A DNA stretch of 40,889 bases from CAZKUN01 sp964555935. Lineage in GTDB: Bacteria > Armatimonadota > Zipacnadia > Zipacnadales > VGFC01. The stretch spans positions 1-40,889 of the forward strand of contig CAZKUN010000060.1 of NCBI GenBank assembly GCA_964555935.1. Reading direction: 5' to 3'. The notes beneath the pieces were generated by a model, which saw only the letters and a list, made by a program, of their open reading frames with translations, was not told the DNA's origin and ran no database searches. The position numbers and the translations under genes are program-made. Of the stretch, positions 1 through 7,874 are shown piece after piece (within the stretch, counting starts at the first letter, position 1; every line of letters begins with the position of its first letter).

Positions 1-76
1 CCGGGCGGCTTCGATTCGCCAGACAGGGCGCGTCGCGGAAGCGCCCCTCCCCCCTTGCGCAAACGGGACGACGGCT

Positions 77-100
77 GTCGGGGTTGAAACCCCTCCTACA
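77..100 (-). repeat. REP-like hairpin, GTAG type
   Basis: Hairpin GGGGTT-GA-AACCCC flanked by GTC on the left and CTCCTACA on the right. On the minus strand it reads TGTAGGAG, stem, GAC, the layout of GTAG-headed REP elements mobilised by RAYT proteins in other bacteria. Identical cores recur at 13327 and 34243. Confidence 0.75.
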
Positions 101-161
101 GTGTACAACGCGGGAGTGGGTGGCAAGAGCGGCACTGGGTGGGACTAGCGAGGGTGAATCT

Positions 162-185
162 GTCGCAGCTAAAGCGGCTCCTACA
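162..185 (-). repeat. REP-like hairpin, GTAG type
   Basis: Imperfect stem GCAGCT / GCGGCT region with a TAAAG centre and a CTCCTACA right flank; it lies inside the first 96-bp direct repeat. Confidence 0.65.
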
Positions 186-297
186 CGGAGGGTTATACGG
201 CGACGGAGGACGGATGCGCAAGGGAGATGGCGTCCACTGCGCGACGCGGGAGTGGGTAGCAAGAGCGGCATTGGGCGGGACTAGCGAGGGTGAATCT

Positions 298-321
298 GTC
301 GCAGCTAAAGCAGCTCCTACA
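298..321 (-). repeat. REP-like hairpin, GTAG type
   Basis: Same element as at 162 with one base changed in the right arm (AGCAGCT), followed by CCTACA. It lies inside the second 96-bp direct repeat. Confidence 0.65.
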
Positions 322-344
322 CGGAGGGTTCTACGGCGGCGAGA

Positions 345-1442
345 CTAGGGGGCCCACTCGGGCGAGCGTTCGGCCTCGGTGTCGTTGGTGAGCCGCTCGG
401 AGGGCTTGCCGGGCTTGGCGGGTTGGAGCCACAGGTCGATCTGGCGGTCGACCATGCCGATGATCACGAGCGAATTGCCGTCGGGTGACCAGGCGGCGGA
501 GTGGTCATCTCCCCCACACCCGTCCACCATCTCGCCGACTTCAGAGAGGTCCTTGGCGATGTAGAAGCGATACTTGCCGGACTGGTTCGACCGGTAAACG
601 AGCCTATCGCCTGAGGGCGAGAAGCGGATCCTATCCCCGCCCGCCGGACCGGGCGAGTACTCGACGAACTCCTCGGTCGCCACGTCGAACAGGTGGGCGC
701 GAGGCTCAGGCATTTCGTCAGAACCCGCAAGTTGGACGATGACGTGCTTGCCATCGGGCGACCAGCCCTCAATCGACACGCCGCCCCGCAGCCACCGGCT
801 GTGCTCGCGCTCCTCGCCGGTTGCGATGTCCAGGATGTAGAGCGTGTCGTCCTCGCGGTCAAGCGCGCGCGAGCCGCTGCGCAAGAAGGCGATCCGCGTA
901 CCATCAGGACTCCACGCGCCCGGCCAGTCGTCCCTGGGCAGGTTCTTCAGGTCGCTCTCGGGCACATCGATGTTGGTGAGGCGCTTGCCAGTGCGGGTTT
1001 GCAGGTCGAGCAACCACAGGCTGTGGTAATCGCCGACGACGGCCTGTGGACCGTCGGGCGCTAGAAGAGGCGCTCCCCAAAGATCATCAGGGACGCCCTC
1101 GAAGTGGAGCGTCTCAACCGTGCCATCCGCGGCGCTCCAGATGCGGAATGCATCGGTCGCGCGTATCTGCGCCTGGCCAATCAGCCCGCGGCCAACGGGG
1201 AGCCACGTCGCTCCGCCTTTCAGATCCCCAGCGGGCTTGGACTCATCGGTCGCCAGGTCGAGCACGTACTGCTCGCCAGCGCCGCCGCGGCTGAAGGCGA
1301 TGAGACCGGAACGAGAGGCGGCGCTCGCCCCACCGGCCGGATCAGACGACACGGCGGTGGACGGCTCGTCCTTCGCGCAGCCCGTGAACAACAGGATGGT
1401 GGTCACCAAAGCCAACGCGCAGCTCAATGCCAGTCGACGCAT
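345..1442 (-). CDS. Beta-propeller (TolB/PD40-like) lipoprotein
   Basis: Predicted exported lipoprotein of 365 residues. The signal sequence ends in a lipobox LFTGC with Cys22 as the acylated residue, followed by a low-complexity Ser/Ala/Gly linker. Repeated blade motifs of the WSPDG type (AWSPDGTRIAFLR, GWSPDGKHVIV, FSPSGDRLVYRS, AWSPDGNSLVII) are typical of PD40/TolB-like propellers, usually a binding or scaffold fold and not an enzyme. The start at 1442 is preferred over 1451 because GGGAGA lies 9 bases upstream of it but directly abuts the 1451 ATG. The gene is divergent from the hydrolase at 1627. Its ligand cannot be read from sequence. Folding class is fairly sure; role is unknown. Confidence 0.8.
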   Translation of the reverse strand: MRRLALSCALALVTTILLFTGCAKDEPSTAVSSDPAGGASAASRSGLIAFSRGGAGEQYVLDLATDESKPAGDLKGGATWLPVGRGLIGQAQIRATDAFRIWSAADGTVETLHFEGVPDDLWGAPLLAPDGPQAVVGDYHSLWLLDLQTRTGKRLTNIDVPESDLKNLPRDDWPGAWSPDGTRIAFLRSGSRALDREDDTLYILDIATGEEREHSRWLRGGVSIEGWSPDGKHVIVQLAGSDEMPEPRAHLFDVATEEFVEYSPGPAGGDRIRFSPSGDRLVYRSNQSGKYRFYIAKDLSEVGEMVDGCGGDDHSAAWSPDGNSLVIIGMVDRQIDLWLQPAKPGKPSERLTNDTEAERSPEWAP

Positions 1443-1565
1443 GCTTGCCATTCTCCCAAGGGTATCGCGATCTCCCCAATGTCACAACGCTCGCAGACGG
1501 GAGCTTCCTCCCGGAAGCCCCGCAGAAGGGGCCCATCTCTAGTTTGCGGAAACGAGGCCAGGACT

Positions 1566-1589
1566 GTCGGGGCTGAGACCCCTCCTACA
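1566..1589 (-). repeat. REP-like hairpin, GTAG type
   Basis: Stem GGGGCT/GACCCC region around TGAG, right flank CTCCTACA. It occupies the divergent intergenic region between the genes at 1442 and 1627. Confidence 0.7.
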
Positions 1590-1626
1590 GTGGACGGCGT
1601 GGTATTCACGGTCAAGGAGATTCTCC

Positions 1627-3525
1627 ATGCTCTATGCGGCGTTGTGTGCTCAGGCGCAGGCGATATCGACAGGATCAGTGGCGGTGCCCATGGCGCCGAC
1701 GGAGTGGCAACAGACGCTGCCAGAGAGGCGCGAAGATTGGCTCGAGATGCTGGGCTTGTGGCCGCTGCCGGAGCGGACGCCGCTTGAGGCAACGGTAACG
1801 GGAACGCTCGACAGAGGCAACTACGTGGTCGAGAAAGTGCATTTCCAGAGCCTGCCCGGGTGCTACGTGCCAGGGAACATCTACCGGCCGAAGGATGTGG
1901 ACGGGCCGCTGCCGGCGGTGGTGTATCTGTGCGGGCACACGAAGGGCAAAGTGAACGCGCAGTATCAGGCCAATCCGCGTTGGTTTGGCGAGCATGGGTA
2001 CGTCGCGATCGTGCTGGATCCAATACAGCTCGGTGAGGCGCAAGGCTACCACCACGGGGTCTACACCAGGGGCCGATGGGACTGGTATAGCCGGGGCTAC
2101 ACGCCCGCGGGGACCGAGGTCTGGAACGCGATGCGGGCGATCGACTACCTGTTGACGCGCGACGATGTCGACGCCGAGCGGATAGGAGTGACGGGGCTGT
2201 CTGGCGGCGGCGCGATGAGCTGGTTCCTCGGCGCGGCGGATGAGCGGGTGAAGTGCGTGGTGCCGGTCTGTCAGACGGGGAGCATCGAGCATATCGTCTG
2301 TGACCGCGCGACGGATGGGCACTGTGACTGCGCGTTTTGGATTAACTACCAGCGATGGTGTACGCCTGACCTTGGCGCGCTAATCGCGCCGAGAGCGTTG
2401 CTGGTGGCGGCGGGAACGGAGGACACGCTCTGGCGGCCCTACGCGTTCCGCAGCGCGATGCTGCGGATCAAACATCAGTATGCGGCCCTGGGAGTCGGAG
2501 ACAGCACGCGGCTGGTGGAGGATGTCTCGCCGCATGGGTACACGCCGATGCTGCGGAAGGCGATCTTCGAGTGGTTCAACGCGCATCTGAAGGGCGATCC
2601 GACGCCGGTTGAGGATGACATCACCGAATACGTTGAGCCGGAGGAGAACCTGCTCGTGTTCGGCGGGACGCTGCCCGAGGATGATGTGATGGAGACGGTT
2701 GAGGAGCAACTCATCACCTACGCGGACCCGGCACAGCCGGAGAGCAAGGCCGGGTGGAAGAAGCACGCGGAAGCGGCCCTCGCCCGGATGGGAGAGACGA
2801 CCTTCGCGCACATCCCCGCTGACCGCACGCCGGAGCTGGTGGAGCATCGGAGAGATGGGGTCTCGGGCAACACGACGTTCGCGTCGTTCAGATTCAACAC
2901 GAATGACGGCCTGACGCTGAAGGCCACGACATCGCTACGCGTGGACCGGGAAGAGCGCCTGCCGATGGTGGCGCACGCGCTGCCGGAGGATGCGAGGACA
3001 GGCTTCGCGGGCGGGAGCGGGTCCCGGCCGCGCGTGAACGCGGAGACGCTGTGCGTCGAGGTGCGGAACACGGGAGCGACATCGACGGGGCCGGGGTATC
3101 TCTGGACAGCGCGGCGAGCGTACCCGATGATTGGCCAGACGCTGCCGGAACGGCAGGTGAGCGACCTGCTGGCGGGGATCGCGCTGGCGAGGGATCAAGG
3201 GATCTGCGAAGACGTGGCAGTCTACGGGAACGGGCAGACGGCGGCGCTAGCGATCTACGCGGCGGTGCTGGACGAAGGCATCAGCGAGGTCATCATCGCG
3301 AATCCGCCGACGACGCACAAGAACCCGGAGACGGCGGAGTTCCTGGGCATTCTGCGCATCGGCGATCTTCCGCAGAATCTGGCGCTCGTATACCCGAGAC
3401 CGATCACGTTCGTGGGCGAGATGCCGGAGGCGTATGAGTGGACGAAGAGCGTGTACGAACGGCTCGGGAAGGGCGAGTTGGTGAGGGTGGTCGAGAGCGT
3501 TGGGCAGTGGAAGGCGGAGGGGTGA
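1627..3525 (+). CDS. Two-domain alpha/beta hydrolase (acetyl-xylan-esterase-like); second domain degenerate
   Basis: 632 residues. The N-terminal half is an alpha/beta hydrolase with nucleophile motif GLSGG (Ser192), a likely acid Asp266 in AAGTEDTLW and a likely His303 in SPHGY, so it should be a competent serine esterase or related hydrolase, resembling the large acetyl-xylan-esterase-like proteins of polysaccharide degraders. The C-terminal part (about residue 400 onward) also looks hydrolase-like but at the expected nucleophile elbow reads VYGNGQTAA, with Asn where Ser would sit. AAGGAGA ends 6 bases before the ATG. The first residues are only weakly signal-peptide-like, so location is uncertain. 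It is followed by a secreted glycan hydrolase and MurQ on the same strand, which fits deacylation of a polysaccharide. The substrate is inferred, not shown. Confidence 0.75.
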   Translation: MLYAALCAQAQAISTGSVAVPMAPTEWQQTLPERREDWLEMLGLWPLPERTPLEATVTGTLDRGNYVVEKVHFQSLPGCYVPGNIYRPKDVDGPLPAVVYLCGHTKGKVNAQYQANPRWFGEHGYVAIVLDPIQLGEAQGYHHGVYTRGRWDWYSRGYTPAGTEVWNAMRAIDYLLTRDDVDAERIGVTGLSGGGAMSWFLGAADERVKCVVPVCQTGSIEHIVCDRATDGHCDCAFWINYQRWCTPDLGALIAPRALLVAAGTEDTLWRPYAFRSAMLRIKHQYAALGVGDSTRLVEDVSPHGYTPMLRKAIFEWFNAHLKGDPTPVEDDITEYVEPEENLLVFGGTLPEDDVMETVEEQLITYADPAQPESKAGWKKHAEAALARMGETTFAHIPADRTPELVEHRRDGVSGNTTFASFRFNTNDGLTLKATTSLRVDREERLPMVAHALPEDARTGFAGGSGSRPRVNAETLCVEVRNTGATSTGPGYLWTARRAYPMIGQTLPERQVSDLLAGIALARDQGICEDVAVYGNGQTAALAIYAAVLDEGISEVIIANPPTTHKNPETAEFLGILRIGDLPQNLALVYPRPITFVGEMPEAYEWTKSVYERLGKGELVRVVESVGQWKAEG

Positions 3526-3538
3526 GGAGGTTGGGGAT

Positions 3539-3561
3539 GCCGGCTGAAAGCCGGCGGTCCA
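3539..3561 (-). repeat. REP-like hairpin, GGACCG type
   Basis: Perfect 7-bp stem GCCGGCT-GAA-AGCCGGC followed by GGTCCAG, between the hydrolase stop (3525) and the next start (3612). The same layout recurs at 13297. Confidence 0.7.
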
Positions 3562-3611
3562 GTTGGGCAGCATTGGGAGAGAACCGGAACGTGGGAGCTT
3601 CGAGCCGACCA

Positions 3612-6047
3612 ATGAGACCACTACTTCGAGTGCTATTGACGGGGGCGTGCGTGGCAGGATCAACGGCGGGGCTGGCGCAAGAACGGGGCGAGAACCTGCT
3701 GGTGGACTCGGGGTTTCAGGCGGGAGGCCAGTGGACCAAGACGGGACACGGATTCCAGGTGGTGGACGAGGGGCGCGATGGCGGCCAGTGTATTCGGTGC
3801 GAATCGGATCTGAATGACCAGACCGCCGGCGCGATGCAGACCGTGACATTCGACCCGCCGATTAAGCATCCGTTCCAGGTGAGCGGGTGGAGCAAGGCCG
3901 AGAACGCCGCCGGCGCTGATTACTGTCTCTACATGGACGTGTGGTACGAGGATGGGACGAATCTGTGGGGCCAGCGGATGAGCTGGGAGGACGGCACTCA
4001 CGGCTGGCAACGGATTGCGTACACGTTCGCGGTGGTGAAGCCCGTCACGAAGATCGAGTTTTTCGTCCTGTTCCGGCGGGCGACGGGCAAGGCGTGGTTC
4101 GATGACATGGCCCTGAGCCTGGCGCCGTTTGAGCTGGCGCGCGAGCGGGTCACGCCGAGCCTGTATGGCGGCAACAGCATCGATTACTCGGCGACGCTAT
4201 CGCTGCCGGCGAAGTGGACGGCGTCGGTGCTGAGCGGGCGGGACGAGGTCTACTCGACCAGCGGCGAGGGAGCGGGCATCACGTTGAGCTGGGATGGGAA
4301 GGATGGCGGGGGCGAGGCGCTGCCCGGTGGCGAGTACGTGGTGCGGATTGAGGCGAGGGATGCGCTGCGGGATGAGCGGATGGCCCACGAGGCGACGACA
4401 CGGACGAAATCGGGTAAGGGATTGGGGTATGTGGCGTGGGCGGAGAGCAGCATGAGGAGGGTGCTGATTGATTCGTTGCCGACGAATGCGACGGGGCAGG
4501 CGCCCCGTCGCCACGCGGCAAGGAAGGGCGCGGGTCTGGAGACCCGCAGGCACGGGTCCACCTTACGGCGAGCGGAGATTGCGCTGGCGGGGAATGAGTA
4601 TGAGAGCTTCCAGGTGGCGATTCGGACGGCGCCTGGGAAGAGCTTGGATGGGTGCGTGGTGGAGATCACCGACCTGGAAGGCAAGCGCGGCGCGGTCATT
4701 AGGTCCGAGAACATCGAGTGGCACCAAGTTGGGTTCGTCAAGATGGACGAGCTGACGGCGCATCCGAAGATGACCCACGCGACGCCAGGCTGGTGGCCGG
4801 ATCCGCTACTGACCGTGAGCGGGTTCGACATCCCCGGCGCGACGACGCAGGCAGTCTGGTTCACCGTGTATGCGCCACCGGGGACGCCCGCGGGCGAGTA
4901 CAGGGGCGAGGTGACCGTCGCGCCCGAGAATGCAGAGTCGATTGTGACTCCGGTGCGGGCGACGGTGTATGGGTTTGATATCCCGACCGAGTCGAATCTG
5001 AAGACGGCGTTCGCGCTGATGGATGGGTTCCTGGAGAAGGTCTACGGCAAGCCGCTGACGCCGGAACTTCGGCAAGCGTACGGTGACTACGTGCTGAAAC
5101 ATCGGCTGAATCCGGACGACATCTCGCGGACCGATCCGCCGGCGCTCGAGGACCTGGAGCACTACTACGACAAGGGCTTGAACGCGTACAACGTGCTCAA
5201 CATGGTCGAGCCACGCGGCGACGCGACGTGGCGGTGCTACTCAGACCTGCCGGCCTACACGCCGGAGTTCAAGCAGAGCCTCATCGACCAACTCGATCCG
5301 TACGTGGCGGAGCTTGAGAAGCGGGGCCTGAAGGACAAGGCGTATGTCTACACCTTCGACGAGCGCGGACCGGAGTTCAACCCGATTCTGACGGAGTACT
5401 TCGGGCTCATCAAGGAGCGCTACGGCATCCCCACGCTGACGACAGCGAAGGTGCCGCAGGACCCGGATGTGATGCGCGAGCTGAACGTTGACTGGAACTG
5501 CCCGGTATCGAGCGTGTATCACTTCGACGAGGCCGAGAAATGTCGCGCGGCTGGGCAACAGGTGTGGACCTACGTGTGCCTTGGGCCAAGGTATCCGTTC
5601 GCGAACTTCCTGGCGGATGACCCGCTGGTCGAGGGCCGGGTGATCTGGTGGCAGAGCTATCAGCAGAAGATCGATGGGTTCCTGTACTGGGGGCTGAATA
5701 TCTGGAGCCGAGAGAACAACGACTACCAGATCGATCCGGAGGTCGATGGCCCGAGGCTGAAATGGAGCATCACCACCGGCGGACGGTGGTCGGCATTGCA
5801 CGGCGATGGCGAGCTGCTGTATGCGGGGAAAGACGGCCCGATCGGCAGCATCCGGCTGGCGAATCTGAGGGATGGGCTGGAGGACTACGAGTACCTCTAT
5901 CGACTGGCGGAGCTGACAGACCTCGAGACCGCGCGCGAGGCGTGTGAACCGGTCACGACGAGTCTGACGAGCTTCACGCGGGAGCCGGACGTGGTGTTGA
6001 AGCAGAGGGCCGCGATTGCGAGAGAAATCGAGAAGGGCGCGCGCTAA
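3612..6047 (+). CDS. Secreted GH123-like (DUF4091) glycoside hydrolase with CBM and FlgD-like domains
   Basis: 811 residues from this start. A signal peptide (MRPLLRVLLTGACVAGSTAG, then LAQ) begins here; the reading frame stays open upstream to 3438, but that extension overlaps the previous gene and a REP hairpin, so it was not used. Domains in order: carbohydrate-binding-like jelly roll (NLLVDSGFQAGGQW, about 28-170), FlgD-type Ig-like segment (SWDGKDGGGEALPGGEYVVR), then a GH123/DUF4091 catalytic domain. An adjacent Asp583-Glu584 pair (YTFDERGPEF) matches the catalytic Asp-Glu pair of GH123 N-acetylgalactosaminidases, and the C-terminus has the DUF4091 signature SIRLANLRDGLEDYEYLYRL. Two REP-like hairpins (4490-4554) sit in frame before the catalytic domain. 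It overlaps murQ by 1 base. Activity on an N-acetylhexosamine glycan is likely; the exact sugar is inferred. Confidence 0.8.
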   Translation: MRPLLRVLLTGACVAGSTAGLAQERGENLLVDSGFQAGGQWTKTGHGFQVVDEGRDGGQCIRCESDLNDQTAGAMQTVTFDPPIKHPFQVSGWSKAENAAGADYCLYMDVWYEDGTNLWGQRMSWEDGTHGWQRIAYTFAVVKPVTKIEFFVLFRRATGKAWFDDMALSLAPFELARERVTPSLYGGNSIDYSATLSLPAKWTASVLSGRDEVYSTSGEGAGITLSWDGKDGGGEALPGGEYVVRIEARDALRDERMAHEATTRTKSGKGLGYVAWAESSMRRVLIDSLPTNATGQAPRRHAARKGAGLETRRHGSTLRRAEIALAGNEYESFQVAIRTAPGKSLDGCVVEITDLEGKRGAVIRSENIEWHQVGFVKMDELTAHPKMTHATPGWWPDPLLTVSGFDIPGATTQAVWFTVYAPPGTPAGEYRGEVTVAPENAESIVTPVRATVYGFDIPTESNLKTAFALMDGFLEKVYGKPLTPELRQAYGDYVLKHRLNPDDISRTDPPALEDLEHYYDKGLNAYNVLNMVEPRGDATWRCYSDLPAYTPEFKQSLIDQLDPYVAELEKRGLKDKAYVYTFDERGPEFNPILTEYFGLIKERYGIPTLTTAKVPQDPDVMRELNVDWNCPVSSVYHFDEAEKCRAAGQQVWTYVCLGPRYPFANFLADDPLVEGRVIWWQSYQQKIDGFLYWGLNIWSRENNDYQIDPEVDGPRLKWSITTGGRWSALHGDGELLYAGKDGPIGSIRLANLRDGLEDYEYLYRLAELTDLETAREACEPVTTSLTSFTREPDVVLKQRAAIAREIEKGAR
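4490..4515 (-). repeat. REP-like hairpin inside the GH123-like gene (first)
   Basis: Perfect 8-bp stem GACGGGGC-AGGC-GCCCCGTC followed by GCCACG, read in frame as coding sequence (around TGQAPRRHA). The right flank CCACG matches the elements at 7824 and 37536. Confidence 0.75.
4530..4554 (-). repeat. REP-like hairpin inside the GH123-like gene (second)
   Basis: Perfect 8-bp stem GCGGGTCT-GG-AGACCCGC followed by AGGCACG, 14 bases after the first element and also in frame (GAGLETRRHG). Together the pair adds about 25 Arg/Gly-rich residues. Confidence 0.75.
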
Positions 6048-6871
6048 TGGACCTGGACAAGCTTGGCACGGAGAGCGTGCACCCCGACAGCATCGGCATT
6101 CACGAGAAGTCGGCGCTGGAGATTGTGGAGCTTATCAACCGCGAGGACCGGAAGGTGGCGGAGGCGGCTGGTGAGGAGTTGGTGAGCATCGCGCGGATCG
6201 TGGAGATGGCGGCGGAGCGGCTGGGAAATGGTGGGCGGATGTTCTATGTTGGCTGCGGGACGAGCGGGCGACTGGGGGTGCTGGATGCCTCGGAGTGCCC
6301 GCCGACATTTGGTGTGGATCCCGAGTTGGTGCAAGGCGTCATCGCCGGTGGCGAGAAGGCCCTGGTGAAGTCGAGCGAGGGCATGGAGGATGATCCGGAA
6401 ACGGCGGGACGCGATCTGGAGGCAAGGGGTTGCTGCGAGAAGGACCTGGTGATCGGCATCAGTGCGAGCGGCCGGACGCCGTATGTGATCGGCGCGCTGC
6501 AGTGGGCGCGGGAGCGCGGCATCGCGACAGCGGCCATCGCCTGCAATCGACCGGCCGAGCACGACGCCTTCGCCGACACGCACGTGAACGTCGTCTGCGG
6601 GCCGGAGGTGGTCTCGGGATCAACGCGGATGAAGAGCGGCACGGCGCAGAAGATGGTGCTGAACATGATCTCGACGGGCACGATGGTCCGACTGGGGCAC
6701 GTCCGCGACGGACGGATGATCAACGTGCGCGCCACCAACGTGAAGCTACGCGAGCGCGCGGCGCGGATCATCATGGATGCGGCAGGAGTCGACCAAGCAG
6801 CGGCGGAGGCGGCGCTCGACGAGCATGAGGGGGATGTCGAGGCGGCGATTAACTCGCTTCAAGGACGGTGA
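6047..6871 (+). CDS. murQ: N-acetylmuramic acid 6-phosphate etherase
   Basis: 274 residues; cytoplasmic enzyme cleaving the lactyl ether of MurNAc 6-phosphate to GlcNAc 6-phosphate and D-lactate in peptidoglycan/amino-sugar recycling. The SIS-domain signature GCGTSGRLGVLDASE spans residues 69-83, with Glu83 at the position of the E. coli catalytic glutamate, and a second acidic motif SSEGMEDD follows (Glu110). The C-terminal 35 residues form the usual helical UBA-like end (DQAAAEAALDEHEGDVEAAI). Slightly shorter than E. coli MurQ (about 298). Its ATG overlaps the stop of the GH123-like gene by 1 base (TAATG), so translation is probably coupled. No MurNAc transporter or kinase (MurP, AnmK) is visible nearby, so the source of MurNAc 6-phosphate is not evident. 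Confidence 0.95.
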   Translation: MDLDKLGTESVHPDSIGIHEKSALEIVELINREDRKVAEAAGEELVSIARIVEMAAERLGNGGRMFYVGCGTSGRLGVLDASECPPTFGVDPELVQGVIAGGEKALVKSSEGMEDDPETAGRDLEARGCCEKDLVIGISASGRTPYVIGALQWARERGIATAAIACNRPAEHDAFADTHVNVVCGPEVVSGSTRMKSGTAQKMVLNMISTGTMVRLGHVRDGRMINVRATNVKLRERAARIIMDAAGVDQAAAEAALDEHEGDVEAAINSLQGR

Positions 6872-6877
6872 CGGAGG

Positions 6878-7723
6878 ATGCTACAGGTGCTGATACTAAT
6901 GGCGACGATGGCGCCCGATGCGCGGGCAGACGGCTTCGTGTTGTGGCAGCTTCCCAATCAGACGCCGACGCAGATGATGTCGTATGTGATCCGGACGACG
7001 ACCGGCGAGACCATCGTCATCGACGGCGGGATGGTGGGCGACACGGCGTACTTGCGCGGCTTCTTGGCGGCGCTGGGCAACCATGTCACTGCGTGGTTCT
7101 TCAGCCACCCGCATCTGGACCACGTCGACGCGCCGGTTGAGATCATCGCGGACCCGCGCGGCGTTGCGATCGACGCGATCTACGGCTCCAACCCACCGGA
7201 CGAGTGGATGGTCGCCCACTGCTCAGAACAGGAGATCGAAACCGCGCGGAGCGTGCGCGAGGCCGTGCCGGGTCTGATCGATCTCGAGTTGGGGCAGGAG
7301 ATGATGATCGATGGGGTGCGGATCGAGGTGCTGGGCATCCGCAATCCGGACATCACGGCAAACCCGATCAACAATCAGAGCATCATCCTGCGCGTGTCGG
7401 ATGATACGAAGTCGGTGCTGTTCACGGGGGACCTTGGCGTGGAGGCCGGAGAGAAAGCTCTGCAAGGGCCATACGCGGATCGCCTGCAGGCCGACTACGT
7501 TCAGATGGCGCATCACGGGCAACATGGGGTGAATGAGGCGTTCTACCAACACGTCGGCGCGAAGTACTGCCTCTGGCCAACACCGGATTGGCTGTGGGAG
7601 AATGACGACGGCGGCGGGCCTGACTCCGGCCCGTGGCAGACGCTCGTGGTGCGCGAGTGGATGTCTCGATTGGACATCAGGAAGCACTACGTCATGGCCG
7701 ACGGCTTGCATCGGATTGACTGA
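6878..7723 (+). CDS. Metallo-beta-lactamase-fold hydrolase (ComEC C-terminal-like), possibly exported
   Basis: 281 residues. The zinc-binding motif HPHLDH (His77, His79, Asp81, His82) is intact, followed by VLFTGDLG and MAHHGQHG with further metal ligands, as in the ComEC/Rec2-like branch of the MBL superfamily. The N-terminus is short and hydrophobic (LQVLILMATMAPDARADG), compatible with a signal peptide. GGAGG directly abuts the ATG at 6878; a GTG at 6887 would have a 9-base spacing and may be the true start. It lies 6 bases after murQ and is likely in the same transcript. The substrate is unknown; nuclease, phosphodiesterase or lactonase activity are all possible within this fold. Confidence 0.8.
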   Translation: MLQVLILMATMAPDARADGFVLWQLPNQTPTQMMSYVIRTTTGETIVIDGGMVGDTAYLRGFLAALGNHVTAWFFSHPHLDHVDAPVEIIADPRGVAIDAIYGSNPPDEWMVAHCSEQEIETARSVREAVPGLIDLELGQEMMIDGVRIEVLGIRNPDITANPINNQSIILRVSDDTKSVLFTGDLGVEAGEKALQGPYADRLQADYVQMAHHGQHGVNEAFYQHVGAKYCLWPTPDWLWENDDGGGPDSGPWQTLVVREWMSRLDIRKHYVMADGLHRID

Positions 7724-7823
7724 GTCATAGTGCGGATCACGAAGGAGCATCCGCGCTTGGGGACGAATAGGCCCTGCCTACCGCACTTGATTGACAGCAA
7801 CCCAGACCCTGAAAGAAAACGGC

Positions 7824-7848
7824 GGCGGGCAAGAATGCCCGCCCCACG
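7824..7848 (-). repeat. REP-like hairpin, GTGG type
   Basis: Perfect 8-bp stem GGCGGGCA-AGAA-TGCCCGCC followed by CCACG, in the 151-base gap before the dehydrogenase start at 7875. It shares loop and flank with the element at 37536. Confidence 0.75.
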
Positions 7849-7874
7849 CGCACACCTGGGAGGGTGAATTCTCA

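Larger units (their letters stand above)
108..339. repeat. Pair of 96-bp direct repeats in the gene-free left edge
   Basis: Positions 108-203 and 244-339 are near-identical (a handful of mismatches, offset 136 bp); each begins ACGCGGGAGTGGGT and ends in GGAGGGTT followed by TACGGCG. Each copy carries one REP-like hairpin (162-185 and 298-321). The remainder of positions 1-344 shows no convincing coding region: short open frames there consist of the repeat itself read in different frames. Only two copies are present, so this is a local duplication and not a CRISPR array. Confidence 0.85.

Noticed and set aside
108..339. Possible short CRISPR array from repeated units at the left edge
   Set aside because: Only two 96-bp copies with a 41-base separator; unit length and number do not fit CRISPR, and the units contain REP-like hairpins.
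1104..1787. Plus-strand frame of 227 codons across the 1442/1627 intergenic region
   Set aside because: It overlaps two well-supported genes and the REP element and has low-complexity composition.
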